Shown in pieces: positions 12,248-24,524 of a DNA stretch of 64,000 nt (the first letter of the stretch is position 1; each line of letters starts with the position of its first letter). Origin of the DNA: Cladophialophora immunda (lineage: Eukaryota > Ascomycota > Eurotiomycetes > Chaetothyriales > Herpotrichiellaceae). The notes under the pieces are model-generated. The model made no database searches. It saw nothing but the letters and a program-made list of their open reading frames with translations, and had not been told where the DNA came from. Position numbers and translations under genes: made by a program. The stretch lies in assembly GCF_000835495.1 (NCBI RefSeq), contig NW_015622543.1, positions 4,328,619 to 4,392,618 on the forward strand, written 5' to 3'.

Positions 12248-14743
12248 AGCCCGAGCCTGGCACCTTCCCTGGCACCCTCCTGGGCCTCTGACGTAATATG
12301 GGAGGGTGGTTGGCACAGGTTGGCACCGTGGCAGTGTAGATGGTGGGGGCGCCTACAACTGGGGCAAAACGGACAAAGGAGGTTGGGAAGAACCTCCACT
12401 GCCACTACTCGTTACCTCCATCGACGCCTTTCCACTTTCCACTCTACAATCCCGGCTCCCCAATCACACCCAGCACGCTGGACGGAGAAGGTACGGAGCA
12501 CAAAGACACAGACACTGGCATCCACGACAAAAGCAAAATGGCAGCAGAGGGAGGGCGGGTGTGTACTCAAAACTTAGCAACCAGCTCTGTTCTCCACCCT
12601 GGACAGGACAGCTTCGGCCTCGACTCGGATGCTCGGAGTTGAGGTTGGGCATCGTGATCTGCTCGCCCCCGACAATCTGTGACATCTGGTACTTTTTTCC
12701 CTCACAGTATCTGCACGGATCTGGGATCTTACCGTGCGACATGCAGATGTAGCGGACTACTCCGGGAGATCTCGCTTTCCTGGCTGTGAGAAAGATCAGC
12801 ACTGGGGAATGGAGTGCCATGTACAGCGAGAAAGACACTTTGAGACATTGGCCCATTCGCTTGTTTCAGAAACGCACAATCCACAATCCAGCGCTCGTTC
12901 AAACGCAGTCTCTGGCGACCGTTGTTCGTCTGCTAGCTCGTCTGTAGAAACAGGAAAGTCGATGGCGAAGTGGCAGCATCGAACCGCCCATCAAGTTTGT
13001 GGTGCTTTTTCCTGGTGCCCGCGGTTCGGTCTCTTTCTGAAACGCTTTTCTCGCTGCCATCCCTGGAGAAAACCAATCGCAAGGCGTCGTGTTAGGGACG
13101 GAATCGCAGCGCAGCCACCGTAGCAGCATGGCCAGTGACCACGGCTCCCATCACGACAGTTGCTCAGTCCCGAAGTGTTCCGTCGTAACCCCATGCGAAG
13201 CCTCTTGGGAACCATTTTGCGTGATGTGCCTCCCGGCCAACCAACTGAAACGCTGGCCGATGGCATGGATCATGCACAGGCCAAGGTCAAAGGAAAGATG
13301 GCTTGCAGATCAGAAACAGGGTAGGCGGGGCAAAGCAAGCGCCGATCCTGGGTTGGCGATGTAGGCATGTAGGGGTGCGAGGTCGATTACCCTGGGCCAC
13401 TAAACTCCCCTAACCCTTGAGTTGGCCTTGAGGTCGCGATTCTCGTTAGACAAGGACCAATGCGACTATCCCAAAGCAAATGCCGATCACCACCGGCAGG
13501 TCCAGTCGCAGCTCTCTCAACCTGGATACTAGTGAGTAGTAAGAAGCGTGACTCTGTTGGGGCTCGAAAAGGCCAGGCCCAAAAACAAGCCCCCCGGACA
13601 AAGGACGAGCAAGTGGGCAATTGATGTTGAGCCGGCCGAGGAGGAATCGCCCAAAACGGTGCCTCGCAGCTCGAAAACCGTCCGGACTGCAGGTTCGAGT
13701 ATCTTAGCTTGCGTTCCCTGTCTATCACCAGCCAACTTGGAGGCTAACACAAGAGGCCTAACAAAGATTTCTCCGGGGCCTGTGTCCCGGGTGGCTTGTT
13801 GGCTTGTGCTGGCCAGTGCTGGCATGCTGAACTTTCGACTATATTGCACCGTTTATTGGTTTGACGGCCCCATCAGGTGGTGTGACCTCTGGCAAAGGCG
13901 GTGCTGACTCGAGTCCCTCTTGCTCAACGTTTGCCCCCCTCCAATGCGAGGAAGTCGCTCCCTTGGCTTTGAAACGAACGAGGAGTCTCTCTGGAGAGGG
14001 TTCGGTGCCAGCAGAAAATGTCTCGCCGTCTTAGTGGGAGATCTCGATCCAGTGATCTGGCAGCTGTCCTGGGTGGCGTCTGACCCTTGAGTCGCTTGGA
14101 AAATGCCGGCAAGCAACAAAGTCCTCGTAAACACAGAGTGCCCATGCCTGTAAATGATCAGCAGCAATCAGAGACGTCTCAGAGACCTCGTCTCCGGTAG
14201 GGGTCGGGGGCGTTTGTGGTAGCCTCAGACCAGAAGTCCACGAAAATATCCTTCGACTGGATGCAGCTTTGAAACTTGTGGAAATAACAGGAAAACAAAA
14301 TGCGACAAAACTAGGAGCCTTCAACCTGAGAGCTATTCGGCTGTTGCCATAGTATTTGTGAATGATCTCTGTTGTTTTGTAGTTGCAACCTTTGCTTGAA
14401 TATTCCGTCCTGTGTGAGAATGATGGTCCCCTTGAGAAGCCTTCCCGACGGTCGCTGTCGCTGCCGCCGGGAAGGACCAAAGTTGAATAGAGGCAGAAGA
14501 GGGGAAACCATGCACCTGCTTGAGGATCAGCTCGTTTGGTTTCCGTCTGCATTTTGTTCCTTCGTTGGGAGTGTCAAGCCAAACCTCGAAACAGGCGAAA
14601 CACGAAAGCCCCCAGATCCGTCCTCCACACAACCGTTCTGATCCATCACCCACCCGTCCAGCAACCGTCCCACCGGTATGCCACCGTTTACTAAGCAATA
14701 ACAATATCGTAAAACATATTTTCAAGAGCCAAAATGCTCCATG

Positions 14744-14847
14744 TGCCTCTAATAAGGCCTTGGTCGGGGTATCAGAGAGAACAAGCCCACATGACCACCC
14801 CCCGACAACGCTTTCGCCCATGCTCCCCATGATGCCTCTAATAAGGC
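14744..14847. repeat. Pair of 15-bp direct repeats downstream of nsdD
   Basis: TGCCTCTAATAAGGC occurs at 14744-14758 and again at 14833-14847. Each copy is itself nearly palindromic (GCCT...AGGC). Both are 330-440 bp past the nsdD stop codon, so they may lie in the 3' untranslated region or just beyond it. Confidence 0.75.
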
Positions 14848-15180
14848 ACAAAGACTGTACACGTTGACGCCGTCTTTTTGCCCCCCCAAGTTATTTTTTG
14901 GTCGTTCCACGACTCCAAGCTTCATCTGTACAGTCCGTTGAGCAAACACACCCTTGCCATAGTGTTCCAATGTTGTGTACCGGTCGGCATCGTTGAAATA
15001 AAGTAAAAGACGCCGCTTAAACTCCTCAAGGTTTCGTCGTAAAAAGTGCCCGAGCATTCAACCACATAGTCGTAAACGTGTCTCCTAAAAGAGATTTTGC
15101 ATGTGTCAACAAGTAGATTCGTCGCCTTCATCCATCTTCCGTCTTCAAAACCCGGCCTCCATGTTAGAAGCAGGCACAGT

Positions 15181-16759
15181 TTACGGCCGCATGGAATCGG
15201 CATTTTTGGGCCGTAGGTTTGCTCCAGTCATAGCTGCAGCTTTGTTGACGCCCAACTTTCGTGTCAATTTGGCATAGTGAAGGCCACATGCATTACACAA
15301 TGTGCGTGCCCCGTCAGGACCCCTTCGCCATTCGGGCGTCTCGGCGCGGTTGCAGCTGTGACATCGTCCTGGCGGCGCGGCTTTCTGTGACAAAACATAT
15401 TAGCTAGAGCAACGCATTCGCCCAGAGAATACTGACTCCGCGTCGCTTCTTTGCATCGCCTCCAGTGTACCCTCCGCTTTTGTATTCGTCGGGCGCTGTT
15501 GGGTACTCTTCTTCCGCATGAGCGCCCCGAGCAAGTCGGGCTTGCTGCTCCACCTTGGCGTTTTCTTGAGCAACTACCATTTCTCGCACGTAGGTGAGGA
15601 GTTCGTAGGAGCGATGGGTATGACGGAGAATCTCGTCCAGCTCCGCTATTGAGGGGAGAGTCTCATTCAAATAGCCCACCTGATTGCTCTGGTGAGCACG
15701 CTGACCCCAAGTTCGGCAAAAATCCAGCGTGCGGAGACAGGATTCGCTAATCTAGAGAAGTGGTCAGGGGACACATCACTCGCCATCGAGAAGGTGGGGG
15801 ATACAAACTTCATTGAGCCCTATCTCGAGGTCAAATACGTCCAAATGCCGTTTGATGGTTTCGTTGTACTGAACCTCGCGCGCAGGTTTCGAACCTGCGG
15901 TGAATTGAAATGGCTCGTTTGTAGTGGTTGGTGCATTTGAGGAGGGCGGATTGCTGAATTGTGGGAACGCTGGTTGCTGTCTAGGAGGCTCGTAAGTTTG
16001 GGGAGATCTAGTTGGGGCAGTCTCGTTGTGGCTCGTGAACGTGGTATTCGCCAAAGAGGACGAACGAAAGTTTGATGGCTGCTGCTGAGAACTTGGAGAG
16101 CCTGGGTAGCCAAAAGCCTGAGAGACTGGTTGACGCGGATCAGGTGCCGGAACAGATGGCGGAGGGAAAGGCGGCTTCGCGGTCTGCGGCTCTGTCGGGG
16201 TAGACGCTGCCATCTGAGGCACCGAAAATACATCTCGGAGGACGGGCGGTGGTGGTTGAGAAAAGGGATTGACAGGACCCTTGGGGCCATCCGAGAACGA
16301 CGGACCAACGGCTGTCGAAGGCGTAGGCAAGGATTGATGCTGGGCTGTGCCTTGAAAGGGGAGCGACTTGTCTCCGAGAGCTTCATGGATGGAAGGCAGG
16401 GATTTGCGAATGTCAGGCGATTCCTTCTCCTCCCTAGTCGAGCGTCGAGTAGTGGATTCAGGAGGAGAGATGTACCCCGACACGCCAGTAGTAGACCCTG
16501 CCGTTGACGGGGCACATGAATATGGCTGAGGCGGGCCCGAGTACATGGACGCCGTGGGACTGGCCAAGGGTGCCGTTGTGATGCTCAGGCCATTGCCCAT
16601 GGAATACCTCGAAAGGTCGTTCCTGTCGGTTCTGACGGAGTCGAGATCGAGATGACTTATAGACGGCAACGCCTCTCTGATATTCACATTAGCAACTCAG
16701 GTCTGTCGGTGGGGGGTAAGACATTACCTGGGTCGAGGGGCGGCTTCTATTGTTGCCAT
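15181..16759 (-). CDS. nsdD: GATA-type sexual development transcription factor NsdD
   Basis: NsdD is a nuclear GATA factor required for sexual development in Aspergillus, and its Neurospora counterpart is SUB-1. It also represses conidiation. Four exons are inferred: 16759-16728, 16676-15809, 15751-15437 and 15384-15181, with introns of 51, 57 and 52 bp, giving 472 aa (about 460 in Aspergillus). The first exon encodes [11 protein letters not shown]. The N-terminal half is Ser/Pro/Gln-rich. A conserved block reading [15 protein letters not shown] and [12 protein letters not shown] is followed by the single C-terminal finger, Cys413-x2-Cys416-x18-Cys435-x2-Cys438 ([20 protein letters not shown]), then LTRKLG and LRPK. 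The 18-residue loop and the extreme C-terminal finger are diagnostic of this subfamily. The gene is isolated by several kb of apparently non-coding DNA on each side, consistent with complex regulation. Confidence 0.94.
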
Positions 16760-17881
16760 TGTGGTGACAGTTGGATATCCAATCTCCTTCCAGCAATAAT
16801 GATTATTCTATTGTTTGAGGATAGCACGATGGATCATGAGGCCAGACCAGGACCACGGAAAGAGCAACGTTTTGCTGCCAATGTACCTTTCCGTACGAGG
16901 TTGCAAGACCGTCCGCTCCAACGTGACGCAAAGCCTAGGCCCAGTTCTGTTGTCGTTGCACCAACGAGATGGGTATGAACAGTGCAAGAAGCCGTCTTGA
17001 CCGGCACTCCCGACTTTTGCCTGGTTGAGGACACAGACCAGCACCAAAGGCGATTAAAGGATGAATCCTGCCTCCTTAGTCTGGCGGGATAAAATGGTCA
17101 AAGTGCGCAGTCTCCCAAGGATCGCTGTCGAGGAGTTGAAGACGTGCCCGGTACTTGGCTTGTCTAGTCGGCAGGCAAAGTGTCGTCGAAGAGGATGTCG
17201 AAGTACAACGTGCAAGGATAGGAGATGCAACAGAGGACTTCAGAGGAGAAGAGGGCGCATGTGCAGGAGTACTGGGAGTCGTTGGTGGCGATGGAGGGGG
17301 TTTTGATGGATTTCGGGGTCGAAGGTTGGCTTTGGATGGTGAAAGAATGAAGATGAGCAAGTCTTAGAGAGCGAGATGGGCGGAGAAAGATCGAGAGATC
17401 GCGCTAAGCATGGGCCGGAGGGCAGGTGGGAACCTTGAATCCGGATGTCCAGGTGCAGTGTGCAAAGCCCAAAAAGTGGGCTTTGAGCCCTTGGCGAGTC
17501 ACAGGCCGAGTCGAGGAGAGGTTTGGAACCCCTGTCACTTTGTTCTCGGTGGGAAAGTCTGACCCAGACAGAAAAGTCAGCCAGTTAGCACCCTGGGGGG
17601 GCTTGCGGGCTTGCGAGGTGCGCCAGGGAATCAAAAATACGTCGTAAGTGGGTTGACGCTTGGTGACGCCCTCTGCCTGGAAGGCGTTTTGGGTAAAGTC
17701 TGACCTTCTGGGACTTGAGCAAGCTACCGCGGACCAGGGGGACGATGGAGGACGGTGGCTTTTACCTGTCTCTGCGATAGACTGATAGACTGCTGACAGG
17801 GGCGAGCCTTGTCTGGCCGATGATCATGGAACGATGCACCGCGCGATGGTCTCGGCCTACGATGCTTGGGACTGGGATGTT

Positions 17882-18018
17882 GGGGGGGGGGGGGNNNNNN
17901 NNNNNNNNNNNNNNNNNNNNNNNNNNNNNNNNNNNNNNNNNNNNNNNNNNNNNNNNNNNNNNNNNNNNNNNNNNNNNNNNNNNNNNNNNNNNNNGGGGGG
18001 GGGGGGGGGGGGGGGGGG
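17882..18018. other. Assembly gap (100 N) embedded in a poly-G run
   Basis: Thirteen G residues (17882-17894) are followed by exactly 100 N (17895-17994) and then 24 G (17995-18018). A round 100 is a conventional placeholder for a gap of unknown size, so the true length of this G-rich tract is not known. Frames drawn across it are meaningless. Confidence 0.97.
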
Positions 18019-18262
18019 AAGGGTCGGAGCTGGGAAGTTGATGGAGTTGGTCGGATTGCAGTCAGAGGCAGAGAAAAAGCGGGGGGGAGGAGAGAGAGAA
18101 GGCCGGCTAGGGAGTGGGCTCTTAGGGCCAAAGGGCTCACTCACCAAAAGAGAAGGAAGAGTGAGGAGGGGGGGCGAAAGACAGAGGGCGGGCGCGAGAG
18201 AGAGAGCAGGGGCCCCGGGAGAGAATGATGGTGCAACTGTTTTGGGGCATTGTTGGAGGAGT

Positions 18263-18318
18263 AGCAACAACAGCAACAACAACAGCAGCACCAGGAGCAA
18301 CAACCCACCACCACCCCC
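18263..18318. repeat. CAA/CAG/CCA trinucleotide tract
   Basis: An imperfect run of CAA, CAG, then CCA units, 250 bp past the assembly gap. Non-coding as far as I can see. Confidence 0.75.
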
Positions 18319-21300
18319 CCGCCCAAGAAGGTCGCCCTGCAACCCAGCTGGAAATCATATTCCTCGTTGCTTGGTTACCTGCCTGCCTTCCCAGTCCTTA
18401 CCTACGTAATTACCTACGAGTTACCCAGTAGGCACATACGGCCCCCTACAAGTATCGATTAGGCAGGCACCTAGTACTGTAGGTGTGTCGAGCACCCTGC
18501 AGGCAGCTCGTTTGGGGAGAACTCCAGAGATCTGCTTCTCGCTTCCGCACGTTTGACCATCACCCGTGGGCTGGGCTGTCTTTCCTGCGCCATCCCCTCT
18601 GTTACGCCCTTTTTCCCTTGCCTCCCCCGCCCTGGAATCTCAAGACTTGGGGCCTCGAGTTGAGGGTTGAGACTTGCCGACTGCCGCCGCAACTGCACAG
18701 CTCGAGAGCAATTGATTTAGTGCAGTGGAGATGCATCACCGCACACTCACCACTGGGCGTGCTGCAAAGTCCCCGGGTCTGCTTCCGCCGGGTGCCTTTG
18801 GGACTGCTCACACTTTTCGTGTCATGCTGTGTAACAACAGTAAGAAATCCAATTTGGAGGCTAGTTCGAGTCTGGATTGGTCGTTGGCTCACCCACTCCT
18901 TCAACCCATTCACCCACTCGCCCACTGAACTTGGATCTCTGGGACCAAATTTGCCGCTTCCTACCATGCCAAAATTGTCTCGCCTACTACTTTGCCAGGC
19001 CCTTGCACCATCGCTTCGACGCTCGATCCTCTCCATGGCCTATCTGGCTGAACCGCCCTCGCTCCCTCGAATGCGCAGCAACAACAACTCCACCACCCTG
19101 ATACCCAGCTAAGCGAAGGCGCCTCTGGCGCCAATGCGAAACCTTTTGTGCGCAACTCTACGCAGTTACCGTCTTACCGAGTGCCAGTAAAACCATTCAA
19201 TCTCCTTTGGGCTTTGCCAGAACACTAACGGCAACAACGCCTCCAGCATCCGCTCTCGTGTCGAGATGCGAGGTCGAGATGCGAAGGCGATGGCCGCGCT
19301 CGCAAAGACCAGTCTCGGTTGGTCGTTTGACGCTCCCAAATCCAACACACCTCACGGCATGTTGGCCATTAGAGTTCCAGCATTGACGTGCTCCCTACAA
19401 CATCTTTCTCTGCCAATGATTCGCGAGATTTGGGCAAAATAGACTTCGGCGCAAAAGCTAGGGATGTCTGGGCTACAGTGACACCTGACAAAAGTGAGCA
19501 GGAGGAAGACCGGAGGCGGTTTGGGTCGAGGAGGTGGAAATGGACTCCGAGTCACAGGTGCTGAGCCGTGTCAGAGCCAACGTCGACCATCGAGTACACG
19601 TGGGATCCGAGAGCTTATCGAATCAAATCGGGGCAGCCTTTGGGCCTTAGACTTTGCGGTCATCCCTTTCAGATCGATCCCTTTCGACGTATCAGAGACT
19701 TCTGATCCCGTACTTTGGGGTCAATGATGTATAGCATCGTTGCATCGATTCGCCGCTATTGATTTGTGGCCGCGCCAGCGTCGACTTTCCATCGAACTTT
19801 CTTTTTCCCTACTTGCCAGCTGCCTGCCCAGCAAGAACCGAGCGCGCAGGATGTTTGCTCCGTACTCGATACAGCAGCTAAGTTTCCACCATGCTGTATC
19901 CGACCCCATTCCGGCATACGGAAACCCTCAGATTCCCCCGTCGCACTCGGCTATCTAGTTCTTTCCGCCAAATAAATGCCGGTTAATATTATCAGGCATT
20001 GGCGAATTTGCCCCTTACCATGCCATCGTACGTACATAGGTATTGATCTGCGGCGTCAACTGCTTCTTTGAGCAGCAGGAGGCTTTCGGGACCTCCTTCC
20101 CACCGTGGGTTTCCTGATAGAAGGCGGTGAGCTTCGAAAAATGGGCAACCGATGCATCTCCGGCCTGCTGCTTGGGGGGGGGTGGGAGGGGGGGCAAATC
20201 AGGGCGGCGCTTTCGAAACCATGTGGCTGCCTCGCATCGAGCTTGATCTGCCAGAGTTTCAGCGACCTCCTATCACAGCTCTAGCCACCAGGTTGCGGCG
20301 GAGCTGGAAAGGCGCATCTTGACAGCTGTCAGGAATCTACGGTTTAGCCTTCCCAGTTGACCGGATCGAGCATGTGATGCTGCATGCCGTCCTTCGCCCA
20401 GCTGCTGTGCAACCTTTCCCTGAAAGGGACATTTTGAGTCCACAACTAGCTAGGCAAGTTGTACTGGCGTCGATGTGATGTGGAGCGAGCATCATACTTT
20501 GAAGCTGTGGGCTTTTCTCTAACCGCCTTTGCGTCTCCCGAATATCCCTCAGAGAGTCAGTCCCCCTTTGACTCGAACTCGGATCAACCAGTCAGAGCAA
20601 TGGTTATGGGCGAGGTTGAGTGGTGCCGCCCTGACACCTGCCAGTCACATTTGCGGCCGTCTCATGGGCCAAGGTTCGTCCAATTCCCATGAGGAGATCT
20701 TGCCCATCGCTCACCCAGGGTCTCGTCGATTATTGGGTCCCAACCGCACCAGACCACGGTCGCTGAAAGATGCCCGGAATGTCTCGTTGCCAGGGACCAC
20801 CTGGAGGTGACTTTGACTGGACGCCACGCCCACTGCAATGGACACTCGTATTGCTGCCTTGCTTTTGCATCTCCGGGAAGGGCGGCCAGGTCGGAGCAGA
20901 CAGAGAGACGCGGGCAAGCGATGCCCTCAGAGCTTGACAATGTGGAATGTCCACCGGGAACTCTATCTGGTGGTTTTTCTCAGAAGCCAGGATCCCTTCT
21001 CCGGTTTGTGGTTTTGTCCAGGTCAATTCACGCTGCTGATGTTGTGCCATGTCCTAAACAGATGTCATGGACAAAGGGTGGGTATCGCTTGCATTGTTGC
21101 AACTGGCAGGACGCCACCAACACGTGGCAGGCAAAGTCCAACCCGTCCAAATCACGATCAGATTGAAAGGGCTTTTTTTGCAAGGCATTCCCCACCCCTT
21201 CAACAACCCCCATGGTTGGCAGCACCAACCATCTGTTTTTCCTATTTTCAGCTCCCCATCAAGAAATACGAGGTAACAACTGGGAGGTCAGCACCATTAT

Positions 21301-24300
21301 CGTTGAGAATGTGAAGCGCTCGGGCCTTATTTCTCCTTAAGAAGAAGGAGGAATGTCAGGCGTCCTCGCCACTGGCCAACCCTGACAGACTTTTTTGCTC
21401 AGTGTCTCTGAATCTGGGTATCGGTTGCCCCCTCTCTTGAGTGATCAACGATCTCCTGCATGTCTTAGCGCCAGCCGCCATTGTCCAGGCCCTGTCCCCA
21501 AAGGGTGTAGGATCGCTCGACTCCTCCTTTTCGTGGCCGCTACGTGCAACCGATGGTTGCACAGCTGATCTTGCTGATGCCCTCTTCAACAAGGGGGAAG
21601 GGAGCAAAACTGCGCATGTGAACCACTCCGGCCGCATCACTCCGCATACTGGCCCCGTAGGTTGCACTCTTTTACTCCAGCGGCCAGGTTTTGGGTTGGT
21701 GGTTGGCTGGCGGCTGTGACGTTTTCTTAGTCACAGTGGGTGTGCAGCCATTTCTCAACGGTTGCGCAGGAGCTCTGCAAATCAATCACTGGCATTGTTC
21801 ACTAATTGGCTCCCCAGACACTCGCCCTGTTCAAGCGAGCAATCGGCCCCCGCCCATCAACAGAACCAGATCACAATATGGCCAATGACAACCAAAACTG
21901 CTCGGAGTCCGCCGCCTCTCGCCCAAGATGTGGTGATTTCTACGCCGGAAGTGCAAGGGAACTCTGGTGAACATACTCTCAGCGCTTTGAGGGGTAGGAC
22001 CATGACGCATGCCTCTCGCCTCTGTTTTCCTAGGTGTTTGAAACTACATCGGGCTCCACGGCTGGAGTTTAATGTCCATCGAAGAGTGGAGTGGGTGACG
22101 AGGTTGCAAAGAGCCATTGGTGCTTTTGGGTTTCCATTACAAGCCAGATGACATGTGTCTCGCTGCGTCCAAGGGTAGCGCAGTCAGCCCTCAGAAACCC
22201 TCAACGACCCCCTCCTCGCCATCCGGGACATTGGAGAAGGTCGATTCGATCTGGCTGTGGGTTCCAAGTGCATCTTACCCCAAGACCGACCTGACCCGTC
22301 GATGGAGATCCTCCAAAGGCGTCCAATAACTCTCTGCTTGTACGCACCAGATCCTGCAAATCTCTGGAACTCAAGTGTTGAGTTCAGCCTTCAAACCCCA
22401 CCGGATTCTACATCTGATTGGGTGTCCTGCAGTGTTGACAGCTCAGTGTTTGAGCACATCTGCAAAGCGACACCGGCATGCCCAACATCACAATGGATAT
22501 TGCAGGGATTCGGCGTACTTGAATTCAGTCGACTTGAGCGGATGCCCGTCACATCACCAGGATCTGCGGGTTGGATCGTCTGTTGACAGCTCGAACTGGT
22601 GGCACTGATTGGACATGGCGATGTTCCACAGCGCTAACAAATGAATGGTTCACCAACCACAGGTTGACAAACAAACCGTCCCCTGCTGTCGCCGTCAGGG
22701 AATTCGCACTCTGCTGATGGGCACGCATGGCGCAGCGCAACGTAGGTGTAGGTGAATCAGGCATCTGAACACCCACTGCGTCCAACATATGTGTGGCCTG
22801 TTCAACTTCGCAGATCTCTTTCGCCTTCCTCACTTTGCACCCCTTTTCTCTTTTTCACCGCCGTTTGTTGCTCTGGGCTGGTGCGAGGAGATGGGATCGG
22901 AGCATTGACCGATTCGGCAGGTTGCCAACAGGGATGACAGCAGTTTGGAAAAGAAGGAGTATGCCGTGTGTCCTTTGATCGCACTCCCTTTCCGCTGCAG
23001 TGCGGCCGGCTGCGGGCAATGGACCCTCTGTAATCCAACTGCTTTCAAATCCGTCCCGCCTCCTTCCCCTGCTACAGGCAGCTGCGTCTCCCGACTGCCC
23101 TCCCGGGGATTCTTTGACGTGCATGACAGCAGTAGCATGCCATCGTGGTCCAACACCCCCGAATCTGGACGACAGCCTCACACCGCTGTATCGGGTTCCT
23201 CAGCCGTTGACTTGTACACGAGATCTCTCAGCCCTCTGGCCGGCGAATGAGAGCGGTAGACCCAAGTTGGAATCCCACGGCCGTTCAAGCCTCATTTTCG
23301 AGGCCTACAGATCTTTGCTACCTCAGGTAAACAGGTTTGGGCAGCAAACTGGAGACATTTTTGAATTTCCCGTCGCTTGTCACCCCTCGGACCCAAAAAG
23401 TCGGGTTTCCAGGCCGCCTTTCGGGTCCCCGTTGGTCGATTGTTGACTGGGTCGACACTTCAGAAGTGACTGTGGCAGGGAGTTGACAAAATGCAGAGAA
23501 CATCATACACCTTTGTGGCACATAGTAGCACTCTTCAGAGCCACCAGATGCCCGTGTATGCTGATCCACAATGGCGGCTTTTGTAGTCCACTTTTCCAAG
23601 ACATTTTCATGTCTGCCGTTCCTCGTTTTTCGGTCTGTGATGCCTAGGAGGAGAAGCAACACACACTAACTTGGCTGGCACGAAATCTGCTCTTCGGATG
23701 GAATGAGGGTCGAGCCCCCATGTAGAGAGAGAATGAGCCAACCCAATCTTTATCCGATGACATAGCATTTATCCAGAGGTTTCTGAACATAACCCATATC
23801 CTTCAAGCATCCGTGGTAACTGCTGCCGGTATCTCACTTCGGGGCCTTACCTTGGTCAGAATAATTTGGCATTATTCAGGGAATCCGCGCAAGACCAAAT
23901 GCGATCGGATGCCTGTTGTATCTCCCTTGCACTTAAGATAGGCATTGATCCACAAAGGAGGCACTCACAAATCCGTCCAACCGTGCTTTCAGGCACATCA
24001 TGGCAAATGAGTTTCGAGAGCAAACCGTATGTGCGCCTCCAACACCTTCGCTCGAATCAGACCGTTCAAACTCGACAAGCTCAGTGAGCGGTCGTATGTA
24101 CAACATTCACACAAATCTTGCAGTGTCATCTCCCGCTCTTCATTTCTTCGTGGGCGGTTCAGACTTGTGCCCCGTCTTCAGCTCCTCCCAGAATAGCTTG
24201 AGAAAGTGGCCAACGCCACGCTCGGTGGCTTGGTCGTCTGTCTCACATGTCAACATATGAGCGTAGTTCTTTTCTTCTTTGGGGGAGCACAACAGTGCTG

Positions 24301-24481
24301 TAGGCGGGAGCAGAAAAAGATATTTCCGGACACGTACGGTCAAGGTGCGTGCCGCCATAGTATTCTGGCGGCTTGCCATGTTGGATTTCATGGACTTTTT
24401 TGTGGACGCGCTGGACGCCACGATGGAAGGAGGGGCTTCGAAGGAGCTGAAGGATCACGATTGGTTAGATGTCTCATCGAG

Positions 24482-24524
24482 CGTGCGTGTGTATGTGTGT
24501 GTGTGAGGGAGAGAGAGAGAGAGG
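24482..24524. repeat. GT then GA dinucleotide tract
   Basis: Alternating GT units merge into a run of GA units. It is simple sequence in the region upstream of the phosphatase gene. Confidence 0.8.

Larger units (their letters stand above)
8673..15180. other. Long gene-poor region downstream of nsdD
   Basis: About 6.5 kb without a convincing coding region. Open frames are short, lack domain-like composition and do not join through plausible introns. It contains a G run at about 11423-11433, a 7-bp tandem repeat near 12223, and a pair of 15-bp direct repeats at 14744 and 14833. Part of the right end will be the nsdD 3' untranslated region. Non-coding transcripts cannot be excluded. Confidence 0.55.

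Noticed and set aside
17724..18409. Open frames drawn through the N gap
   Set aside because: They translate 100 N and poly-G and have no meaning.
18483..19112. 209-codon plus-strand frame, longest in the nsdD upstream region
   Set aside because: No signal, domain or compositional coherence, and the frame has frequent Arg, Trp, Cys and Leu as expected of random GC-rich DNA. No plausible splice partners.
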